Of a stretch of 5,018 bases of DNA, positions 1 to 5,018 are shown one piece after another. The stretch lies in assembly GCA_028275295.1 (NCBI GenBank), contig JAPWUY010000193.1, positions 1 through 5,018 of the forward strand, read 5' to 3'. The translations under genes and the position numbers were made by a program. The notes under the pieces are model-generated. The model saw only the letters and a list, made by a program, of their open reading frames with translations. It was not told the DNA's origin and searched no databases. Position 1 is the stretch's first letter, and each line of letters opens with the position of its first letter. The stretch is from Thermodesulfobacteriota bacterium (GTDB lineage: Bacteria > Desulfobacterota > Desulfocorpusculales > Desulfocorpusculum).

Positions 1-435
1 GTGGAGAAAAATCTCGTTCTGGGGGCATACACGAGGAGGAAGGACAAAAATTTAATCAAGGAATCCCTGAGAGAGGCGTACGAGCTTTTCCCCATTTTGG
101 CCGAAAGAAGCAGACAGCCAGCGGGAACCCTGAGTGGTGGCCAGCAGCAGATGTTGGCCATAGCCAGGGCCCTCATGTCCAAGCCCAAGCTCCTTCTTCT
201 CGATGAGCCATCCATGGGCTTGGCGCCCATGATCGTGAGGAAGATAATGATGGAGGTCTTGAGGGAAATTCACAAAAGGGGCACGACTCTCCTTCTCTCC
301 GAGCAGAATGCCAACATGGCCTTGATGATAAGTGAAAGGGCCTATGTCATGGAGAGCGGAAAGATCGCGTTGGAAGGCCCTAGCCAAGAGCTATTGCGGG
401 ATGAGAAGGTGAAAAGGGCCTATATAGGTGCCTGA
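1..435 (+). CDS. livF: Branched-chain amino acid-type ABC transporter ATP-binding protein LivF (C-terminal part)
   Basis: ATPase subunit of a Liv/HAAT-type importer; with LivG it would power uptake of branched-chain amino acids or related small organic acids through LivH/LivM at the inner membrane. The 144 visible codons hold the ABC signature LSGGQ (residues 44-48 of the fragment), Walker B LLLLDEP (64-70), the D-loop region SMGLAP (71-76) and the EQNA segment (101-104) that LivF carries in the switch region, and end in a typical YIGA tail. LivF proteins are about 235 residues, so roughly 90 N-terminal residues including Walker A lie left of the window. The GTG at base 1 is therefore almost certainly an internal valine (VEKNLVLGAY matches the middle of LivF), not a start. 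Other liv genes are expected upstream. The real substrate cannot be told from the ATPase; many Liv-type systems in anaerobes serve other compounds. The stop is TGA at 433-435. Confidence 0.93.
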   Translation: MEKNLVLGAYTRRKDKNLIKESLREAYELFPILAERSRQPAGTLSGGQQQMLAIARALMSKPKLLLLDEPSMGLAPMIVRKIMMEVLREIHKRGTTLLLSEQNANMALMISERAYVMESGKIALEGPSQELLRDEKVKRAYIGA

Positions 436-563
436 AGGCCGTCGAATCTCTCTTCACTGAAAGGAAAGCCCCATGAGCCTTCCCCTGAAATTGTGCCCTC
501 TTCCCCGGAGCCTCGAGGAGTTGAGGCTCCGGGGCGAGCGTTCGTGAGGCCTCGGCCTTCAGG
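431..563 (+). other. Alternative pairing between the livF end and the downstream palindrome
   Basis: Bases 431-441 (CCTGAAGGCCG, spanning the livF stop codon) are exactly complementary to 553-563 (CGGCCTTCAGG), an 11-bp pairing. The right strand overlaps the right arm of the 478-489/558-569 stem by six bases, so the two long-range pairings cannot form together in one RNA. This geometry resembles an attenuator switch, but no leader peptide, U-tract or known riboswitch core is recognised, and chance pairing in a sequence rich in palindromes is possible. Confidence 0.35.
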
Positions 564-569
564 GGAAGG
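478..569. repeat. Nested perfect inverted repeats, REP/MITE-like 92-base element
   Basis: The outer arms are CCTTCCCCTGAA (478-489) and TTCAGGGGAAGG (558-569), a perfect 12-bp inverted repeat. Inside, CCCCGGAGCCTC (503-514) and GAGGCTCCGGGG (523-534) form a second perfect 12-bp stem with an 8-base loop (515-522). The inner hairpin is very GC-rich and lacks a following T-run, so it is not a standard intrinsic terminator. Two nested perfect 12-bp arms in about 90 bases resemble a REP-like or miniature inverted-repeat element, or a structured 3'/5' UTR. No flanking target duplication is evident and no second copy was noticed in this window. The inverted repeats are seen directly; the mobile nature is inference. 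Confidence 0.55.
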
Positions 570-632
570 GCAGATGATACGGGACTGGAAGGTTGCCCAG
601 GACCTAGTATCCCAAAAAAACTTAGGACAAAG

Positions 633-638
633 GGAGGT
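633..638 (+). promoter_or_regulatory. Ribosome binding site that fixes the esterase start
   Basis: GGAGGT lies 7 bases before the ATG at 646. It decides between this start and the in-frame upstream ATGs at 493 and 574. The 493 start lies inside the palindromic element, and both alternatives would bury the signal peptide behind an unlikely N-terminal extension. Confidence 0.8.
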
Positions 639-645
639 AAGGGAG

Positions 646-1770
646 ATGGGAACCAGAAGACTTCTCTGGCTTTGGGCTTTAGCTTGCATCGTTTCCTTTC
701 TTTTCCCTGAGATCCTTCTAGCCGATGGATGGACAAAGGTAACCCCAGGACCTTCCACCTTCATGGGGAGGGATCTGAGGCCCATGTGCTCAGGCCTCAC
801 CTCCAATAGTGAATATTCTTTTTGGGCCAAAGAGGGATCAACTGCCAATCTCGTGATTTACCTCCAGGGAGGTGGAGCCTGCTGGAGTCCCGACTCTTGC
901 GTGCTCAACCCGACATACTACCCTGATGTGACAGACCAGGATCTCTACCAATACGGAATCTTCGATCTCGCAAATCAGGCAAATCCCTTCAGGAACTGGT
1001 ACTTCCTCTATGTCCCCTATTGCACTGCAGACCTCCACTGGGGCTCAGGGGAGTGGCAGTACCAGGTAGCCCCTGGTATGGCTGTCACGATCCATCACAG
1101 GGGATTGGACAACTTTCTCTCGGCCTTGAGTTGGGCCAAAAAGAATTTTCCTAGAAAGTTCAAGAAGATTCTCTTGACTGGATCGAGCGCTGGTGCCATG
1201 GGGACAATGGGCTCTTTCCCATGGGTGAAGAAGGTGTATCCCACATCCAAGCTCTATGTCCTAGGAGATGCCGGTATAGGAGTCGGACCCAGGGAGCTAG
1301 ATGCCATCACGAAGCTCCACTGGCACTTGGAGTCTCCACAGGACCTCAAGGGTGTCTCCGATCCCCCGAGGCTATCGGAGCTGTGGATGGCCTATGCTGA
1401 CAAGTTCAAGAACGTTAGGTTCGCCGAGTACATAGCCGCATGGGACGATACCCTCACTTGGTACATGGACAGGATTTACACTGATTTCGGGATAGCTCCC
1501 AGAGAGGCCAATTTTTGCGAGGACTTTCACTCGCTCCTCCGTCAGGATCTCGCTGAAAAACAAAGAAGGCGCAACTACAAAAGCTACGTGGCTTCGGGCA
1601 ATGTCCATGTGATTCTCCCCAGACCCCAATTCTACACCGAAAGCTCAGCCGGGATCTCCTTTCTCGAGTGGCTGAGGAGGATGGTGGAAGACTCCAAGGA
1701 TTGGGAAAATGTCACCTGCACGGCCGACTGCGGAAGACCCGAGGTGTGCCAACACATCTGGGGAGACTGA
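646..1770 (+). CDS. Secreted pectin acetylesterase/Notum-family alpha/beta hydrolase
   Basis: Predicted 374-residue exported carboxylesterase. Residues 1-26 look like a Sec signal peptide: basic MGTRR, a hydrophobic stretch at about 6-20, and probable cleavage after Ala26 (EILLA|DGW). Family marks follow in order: LQGGGACW (73-80), the oxyanion-hole region; TGSSAGA (178-184) with the nucleophile elbow Gly-x-Ser-x-Gly and likely catalytic Ser181; GDAG (207-210); AAWDDT (264-269) holding the candidate acid Asp267 or Asp268; and GNVHVILPRPQFY (318-330) with the likely catalytic His321. The mature part has eight cysteines (48, 79, 85, 126, 291, 358, 362, 368), the last three in a short Cys-rich tail, suggesting disulfides and an extracytoplasmic site. 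Members deacetylate pectin in plants and remove palmitoleate from Wnt in animals (Notum); bacterial members are little characterised, and no pectin or sugar gene is seen here, so the natural ester is unknown. The start at 646 has a strong ribosome binding site. It is flanked by structured gaps on both sides, so it may be transcribed alone. Confidence 0.85.
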   Translation: MGTRRLLWLWALACIVSFLFPEILLADGWTKVTPGPSTFMGRDLRPMCSGLTSNSEYSFWAKEGSTANLVIYLQGGGACWSPDSCVLNPTYYPDVTDQDLYQYGIFDLANQANPFRNWYFLYVPYCTADLHWGSGEWQYQVAPGMAVTIHHRGLDNFLSALSWAKKNFPRKFKKILLTGSSAGAMGTMGSFPWVKKVYPTSKLYVLGDAGIGVGPRELDAITKLHWHLESPQDLKGVSDPPRLSELWMAYADKFKNVRFAEYIAAWDDTLTWYMDRIYTDFGIAPREANFCEDFHSLLRQDLAEKQRRRNYKSYVASGNVHVILPRPQFYTESSAGISFLEWLRRMVEDSKDWENVTCTADCGRPEVCQHIWGD

Positions 1771-1776
1771 AAGATG

Positions 1777-1819
1777 AGTTGGTCAGGGTCCCTCCAAGCC
1801 TGGAGGGCCCTGGTCAACT
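1777..1819 (+). terminator. Long hairpin after the esterase stop, probable terminator or 3' end
   Basis: The stem begins six bases after the esterase stop. Bases 1777-1796 pair with 1801-1819 around a 4-base loop (1797-1800), giving about 19 bp with one bulged T at 1789 and two G-U wobbles. This is by far the strongest simple stem-loop in the gap. No T-run follows at once; the nearest is CTTTTAA at 1841-1847, so a classical intrinsic terminator is not fully met. It could instead stabilise the mRNA 3' end or act in a non-canonical terminator. Confidence 0.6.
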
Positions 1820-2051
1820 GATTGGAATGGGCCTGGTGATCTTTTAACGGGCTCTCGCACTTTCTCGGTCTCCAGAGAGGTGGGACGGAGACCTTGAGGG
1901 AGGCCAAGTTCAGAGCCCGCAAGCGCTCGGGGATCAGCTTCGGGTTGAGATCTTGTCTTGGCCCATTACCCGAGCCCCATGAATCTGGGGCTTGCCATGG
2001 AGGCGAGCTATCGCCCACAGGCTATGAGAACCCCGTTCTTCCCCAAGACCA
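1820..2051 (+). other. Gene-free structured region, possible leader of the adh-AOR operon
   Basis: No credible gene is seen here: the upstream extension of the dehydrogenase frame to a TTG at 1894 has no family resemblance and the ribosome binding site points to 2065. Instead there is a run of short perfect stems: CGGGCTCT (1848-1855) with AGAGCCCG (1912-1919), enclosing GGTCTCC (1867-1873) with GGAGACC (1887-1893); a 9-bp stem 1971-1979/1986-1994 with a 6-base loop and one G-U pair; and GGCGA/TCGCC (2002-2006/2011-2015) with a 4-base loop. This may be a folded 5' leader. A molybdenum/tungsten-cofactor-sensing RNA would make sense ahead of an AOR operon, but I cannot recognise its consensus. 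No convincing sigma-70 promoter was found. Confidence 0.35.
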
Positions 2052-2060
2052 AGGAGGTGA
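2052..2060 (+). promoter_or_regulatory. Ribosome binding site of the alcohol dehydrogenase
   Basis: AGGAGGTGA is a near-ideal match to the bacterial anti-Shine-Dalgarno sequence, with its GGAGG core 7 bases before the ATG at 2065. It selects this start over the in-frame upstream TTG at 1894, which would add 57 residues unlike the family. Confidence 0.85.
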
Positions 2061-2064
2061 GAAG

Positions 2065-3333
2065 ATGGCCTATTGGTTCGAAAACCCTGTCCTCAAGGCA
2101 CTCGTCCCCCTTGCCCTTTCATCGGCCATGAAGGGCCTCAACACTGTGATAAAGGTCCCCACCATCTATGCTGGGTTCAATGTCCTTCCAGAAGGTCCCG
2201 TGATAGGACCCTCCACCATGGGCTCCATAGCTCCCAGATGCCCGAGAAAGAGGGCCTTCATAGTCACGGATAGCTTCAACGAGGCCAACGCCAAAAGGGT
2301 GTCGAGCTTCTTGGAGTCCAACGGGTTCAGCGCGATCATTTGGCCCAAGACGATCCCCGAAGTCCCCATGAGAAATGCTCTAGAGTGCGGTGCGGCCATG
2401 AGGGATTTCGAGCCCGACCTCATAGCAGCGGTGGGAGGAGGATCCGTCATGGACATGGCCAAGGCGGCATGGATCCTCTACGAGAGGCCGGACATTTCGG
2501 ACCTCGCCATAATCTCCCCTCTCGATCCCCTCAACCTGAGGCAGAAGGCCATCCTCGTCGCCATTCCCACAACCAGCGGCACTGGCTCCGAGTGCACAGG
2601 AGCAGCTGTCCTCACAGACGAGGAGGCCCACAGGAAGGTCCCCATAGCCAACTTGGAGCTCATCCCCGATGTCGCTATCCTGTGTCCCGAATTCACCGTC
2701 TCCATGCCTCCCCAGCTCACTGCTGGGACAGGCCTCGATGTCCTGGCCCATGCCATGGATGCTGTCACCACCCCAGCCTCAAACGAGTTCACCGAACCCC
2801 TGGCTCTCAAGGCGATAGAGATGGTATTCAAGTGGTTACCCGTAGCGTACAGGGATGGGGAAGACAGGGAGGCCAGACACAGGATGATGCTGGCGGCAAC
2901 TTTGGCTGGAATAGCCTTCGGGATGAGTGGATGCCACCTGACCCACAGCTTGGGCCACGCCCTTGGGTCGGTCTTCAAGGTACACCACGGCCTGGCAGTT
3001 GGCTTCTTCATCCCTCACACCCTCCAATTCTGTAGCCAGGTCACGGACAGACACTTGCTCATCTGCCGGTCATTGGGATTGCCGGCTCCGGATCCCGCAT
3101 CTGGCCTTTCGAACTTGGTGAGAAGCGTGGGAGATCTCCTCCAAGCCCTCGGCGTCTCTGGAGATCTCAGGGGATTTGGCATAGGCGAGGAGGAGTTCAG
3201 GAACAATCTCCCAACCCTCGCAAGATACGCCCATGAGGATGTGGACTCGTATTTCTGCCCTAGACCTCCCACCAAGGAGCAGTGTGAGAGAATCTTCCTG
3301 TACGCCTACTACGGCAAGGACATAGATTTCTGA
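2065..3333 (+). CDS. Iron-containing (group III) alcohol dehydrogenase
   Basis: Cytoplasmic NAD(P)-dependent alcohol dehydrogenase/aldehyde reductase of 422 residues. The nucleotide-binding domain shows AVGGGSVMDMAK (122-133) and PTTSGTGSE (168-176), both family hallmarks. The helical metal domain supplies the expected iron or zinc ligands Asp225 and His229 (GLDVLAHAMDA), His298 (HSLGHALG) and His308 (VHHGLAVG). It is longer than the usual 380-390 residues, mainly because about 30 residues precede the usual strand at VPTIYAGF (31-38), plus a longer C-terminal part ending YGKDIDF. Two TGA stops stand in tandem (3331-3336). The AOR gene starts 46 bases downstream on the same strand, so co-transcription is likely; the pair could interconvert an alcohol, its aldehyde and its acid. 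Substrate length and direction cannot be read from the sequence. Related family members include lactaldehyde/propanediol, butanol and methanol dehydrogenases, and maleylacetate reductases are distant relatives. Confidence 0.92.
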   Translation: MAYWFENPVLKALVPLALSSAMKGLNTVIKVPTIYAGFNVLPEGPVIGPSTMGSIAPRCPRKRAFIVTDSFNEANAKRVSSFLESNGFSAIIWPKTIPEVPMRNALECGAAMRDFEPDLIAAVGGGSVMDMAKAAWILYERPDISDLAIISPLDPLNLRQKAILVAIPTTSGTGSECTGAAVLTDEEAHRKVPIANLELIPDVAILCPEFTVSMPPQLTAGTGLDVLAHAMDAVTTPASNEFTEPLALKAIEMVFKWLPVAYRDGEDREARHRMMLAATLAGIAFGMSGCHLTHSLGHALGSVFKVHHGLAVGFFIPHTLQFCSQVTDRHLLICRSLGLPAPDPASGLSNLVRSVGDLLQALGVSGDLRGFGIGEEEFRNNLPTLARYAHEDVDSYFCPRPPTKEQCERIFLYAYYGKDIDF

Positions 3334-3341
3334 TGAAGATG

Positions 3342-3365
3342 GGCCAGGGACATACCAACCTGGCC
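3342..3365 (+). promoter_or_regulatory. Hairpin touching the AOR ribosome binding site
   Basis: GGCCAGG (3342-3348) and CCTGGCC (3359-3365) form a perfect 7-bp stem with a 10-base loop in the 46-base gap between the dehydrogenase and the AOR. The stem ends immediately before the G-rich Shine-Dalgarno run (3366-3374). It could tune translation of the AOR, mark an mRNA processing site, or be a weak terminator; no T-run follows, so termination is the least likely. Confidence 0.5.
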
Positions 3366-3374
3366 GGGGGAGGG
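3366..3374 (+). promoter_or_regulatory. Ribosome binding site of the AOR gene
   Basis: GGGGGAGGG, with the core GGAGG at 3369-3373, sits 6 bases before the ATG at 3380 and supports that start. It abuts the 3' arm of the hairpin at 3342-3365. Confidence 0.75.
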
Positions 3375-3379
3375 AAAAT

Positions 3380-5018
3380 ATGAAGGGATATCATGGACGA
3401 TTCCTGGAAGTGAATTTGGAAGAGGGATCCTTCAGGGATCTGGAGCTCGAGGAAGATTTCTGCAGGAAGTTCATCGGAGGGGCAACCATGGCAGCGGCCT
3501 TCCTGTGGCAGCGTTTGGATCGGCCCGTGGATGCCCTCTCGCCCCAAAGCCCCTTGATCATGGCGACCGGGCCCCTCACTGCTTCACCAATCCCCATGGT
3601 GAGCAGATATGCTGTGTGCGGGATATCCCCTCTGACCGGGCTCTGGGGTGAGGCAACGAGCGGGGGCACCTTTCCCTTCAGGCTCAAGGAGTCTGGATGG
3701 GATGGGCTGGTGATCACTGGAAGGGCCTCGGGACCCGTTTACCTGTTTCTCAATAGAGGAAGGGCGGAGATCAGGGATGCCTCCCGCCTGTGGGGAAAGG
3801 ACACATATGAGACCCAGAGAGCCATAAAGGATGAACTGGGACAGGATGACGTTTCCATAGCCTGCATAGGACAAGGGGGCGAAAGACTCGTTAGGTACGC
3901 CTCGGTGATCAACGACAGGGGAAGGGCCGCTGGAAGATGCGGGATGGGGGCGCTCATGGGATCCAAGAACTTGAAGGCAGTGGTTGCGGCTGGTGACATG
4001 AGACCCGAGCTAGCTGATCCCAAGGCTGCAGCCCAGATGGCCTCTCAGTCAGTGAAACAGATCCGTGGCCACCTCGTTTCCATCGCCTTTCGGGAATATG
4101 GCACCCTGATGTACATGGACATGGGCATGACCCTTGGGGACACGCCAGCCAAGTACTTCACCAAGTCGGTCTTTCCAGCCAGCTCGGTGACAGGGCAGGC
4201 CCTGAGGCAAAGGTACAGGGTGAGGAACTACTCGTGCAGGGGATGTCCCATCGGATGCGGCAGGGAGATAAAGTCCTTTAGCGGAGAGACCGATGTCGAC
4301 GGCCCAGAATACGAGACCGTGGCTGCATTTGGACCCCTTTGCATGAACATGGACCTCGATTCCATAATAAGGGCCAATCACCTGTGCAACTCCCACGGGA
4401 TAGACACCATATCCGCAGGGGTATGCATTGCCTATGCCTTCTACCTCTTCCAAGAGGGCGCATTGGATGCGAAGAAAGTGGGCTTCGATCTCAGGTGGGG
4501 GGATGGAGAGGCGGTCGTGAAGCTCACGGAGATGATATGCCGAAGAGAAGGCATAGGAGATCTCCTCTCTAGAGGAGTCCTGGCCATGGCCAAGGAGCTC
4601 GGAAGGCCAGAGGGAGAGGCAGCTCAGGTGAAGGGTCTCGAGATGCCCATGCACGATGGCAGAGCGTTCCATGGGCTTGCCGTCTCCTATGCCACAGGGC
4701 CCAGGGGAGCATGTCACCTCAAGGGCGATTACTACAGCGTGGATCTGGGAGGCATGGTTCCGGAGTACATGATACTGCCAGGGGAGAGGATGAGCTCATG
4801 GGGCAAAGGAGAACCCGCGGCCAAGTATCAGAGCCTCAAAGATCTTTACGATGCTCTCACCCTCTGCAAGTTCGCGCCCTTCTCTCCGACCCAGATATGC
4901 GAAATGCTCAAATCAGTGACGGGCTGGTCAGTGGATCCCCAGGAGCTTTTGAGGGCAGGTGACAGATCAGTGAACATCAAGAGGGCATTGAGCATAGTCC
5001 TGGGGCTCAGGAGGGAGC
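3380..5018 (+). CDS. Aldehyde:ferredoxin oxidoreductase family protein, tungsten/molybdenum-pterin enzyme (3' end outside window)
   Basis: AOR-family enzyme that oxidises aldehydes to carboxylates with ferredoxin, or the reverse, using a tungsten (less often molybdenum) bis-pyranopterin cofactor and one 4Fe-4S cluster. The frame is open for 546 codons to the window edge; the family is usually about 580-630 residues, so only a short C-terminal piece is missing. It starts MKGYHGRFLEVNL, the usual N-terminus. Residues 184-200 hold the pterin-binding segment AGRCGMGALMGSKNLKA. Cluster cysteines are Cys286, Cys289 and Cys293 (C-x2-C-x3-C) and Cys496, the last inside DALTLC (491-496), which fits the D-x4-C pterin/cluster motif. 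The matching first pterin motif is at DTISAG (342-347). Candidate pocket residues are Glu310/Glu312 in GPEYET and His446 in PRGACHLKG. No signal peptide is seen, so it is cytoplasmic. It follows the alcohol dehydrogenase by 46 bases, probably as one operon. The subfamily (AOR, FOR, GOR, benzoyl-type and others) and aldehyde substrate cannot be assigned by eye. Confidence 0.93.
   Translation, partial: MKGYHGRFLEVNLEEGSFRDLELEEDFCRKFIGGATMAAAFLWQRLDRPVDALSPQSPLIMATGPLTASPIPMVSRYAVCGISPLTGLWGEATSGGTFPFRLKESGWDGLVITGRASGPVYLFLNRGRAEIRDASRLWGKDTYETQRAIKDELGQDDVSIACIGQGGERLVRYASVINDRGRAAGRCGMGALMGSKNLKAVVAAGDMRPELADPKAAAQMASQSVKQIRGHLVSIAFREYGTLMYMDMGMTLGDTPAKYFTKSVFPASSVTGQALRQRYRVRNYSCRGCPIGCGREIKSFSGETDVDGPEYETVAAFGPLCMNMDLDSIIRANHLCNSHGIDTISAGVCIAYAFYLFQEGALDAKKVGFDLRWGDGEAVVKLTEMICRREGIGDLLSRGVLAMAKELGRPEGEAAQVKGLEMPMHDGRAFHGLAVSYATGPRGACHLKGDYYSVDLGGMVPEYMILPGERMSSWGKGEPAAKYQSLKDLYDALTLCKFAPFSPTQICEMLKSVTGWSVDPQELLRAGDRSVNIKRALSIVLGLRRE

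Noticed and set aside
1..3. GTG at the window start as a true start of livF
   Set aside because: The following residues match the middle of LivF, and a start here would leave out Walker A, so the gene must begin outside the window.
582..610. Sigma-70-like promoter before the esterase (TAGTAT at 605-610)
   Set aside because: The -10 match is only four of six and no acceptable -35 box stands about 17 bases upstream.
493..645. Upstream in-frame extension of the esterase gene (ATG at 493 or 574)
   Set aside because: It runs through the palindromic element, has no family resemblance, lacks a comparable ribosome binding site, and would bury a well-formed signal peptide that starts at 646.
656..690. 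Lipoprotein signal (Cys14 in LWALAC) in the esterase N-terminus
   Set aside because: The cysteine falls in the middle of the hydrophobic core, too early for a lipobox, and the -3 position is Ala rather than Leu; cleavage after Ala26 fits better.
1894..2064. Upstream in-frame extension of the alcohol dehydrogenase gene from TTG at 1894
   Set aside because: The added 57 residues look non-coding and overlap several stem-loops, while a near-perfect ribosome binding site marks the ATG at 2065.
2340..3035. 231-codon plus-strand frame overlapping the alcohol dehydrogenase gene
   Set aside because: Its product is low-complexity, rich in Pro, Arg, His and Gly, with no domain, as expected of a shifted frame; the overlapping gene has all its catalytic motifs in the other frame.
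4049..4717. 222-codon open frame on the minus strand within the AOR gene
   Set aside because: It lies opposite a gene with clear family motifs, shows no recognisable domain itself, and is explained by the GC-rich, AGG/GGN-heavy codon use that leaves few stops on the other strand.

Overview
The window reads as an accessory stretch of a bacterial genome with all genes on the + strand. The Shine-Dalgarno sites are strong and canonical (GGAGG or GGAGGT, 6-8 bases before each ATG), one gene has a Sec signal peptide, and a Liv-type ABC transporter gene is present; together these favour a bacterium over an archaeon. Arginine is coded mostly by AGG/AGA (34 of 41 Arg codons, hand count, in the last gene) and ATA is common for isoleucine. 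That pattern is typical of thermophiles. A tungsten-type aldehyde oxidoreductase also suggests an anaerobe. A thermophilic or hydrothermal anaerobe, possibly of the sulfate-reducing/syntrophic former Deltaproteobacteria, fits, but the taxon is inference only.

Layout. (1) 1-435: the C-terminal 144 codons of livF, the second ATPase of a branched-chain amino acid-type ABC importer, cut by the left window edge. (2) 436-645: a 210-base gap dominated by nested perfect inverted repeats (12 bp outer at 478-489/558-569 and 12 bp inner at 503-514/523-534), plus an 11-bp pairing of the livF end with the same downstream strand that would exclude the outer stem. (3) 646-1770: a secreted alpha/beta hydrolase of the pectin acetylesterase/Notum family. 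(4) 1771-2064: a 294-base gap that opens with a long hairpin right after the stop codon and continues with several further stems before the next ribosome binding site. (5) 2065-3333: an iron-type (group III) alcohol dehydrogenase. (6) 3334-3379: a 46-base gap with a 7-bp hairpin directly next to the Shine-Dalgarno site. (7) 3380 to the right edge: most of an aldehyde:ferredoxin oxidoreductase (AOR) family gene, 546 codons without a stop.

How they may work together. The alcohol dehydrogenase and the AOR are close enough to be one operon. Together they could oxidise an alcohol through an aldehyde to a carboxylate, passing electrons to NAD(P) and ferredoxin, or run in reverse to reduce acids. 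The secreted esterase could release the substrate outside the cell and the Liv-type transporter could import a small organic acid or amino acid. That four-part link is a hypothesis from position only, and the structured gaps suggest at least two or three separate transcription units. No rRNA, tRNA, CRISPR array, transposase or phage gene was seen.
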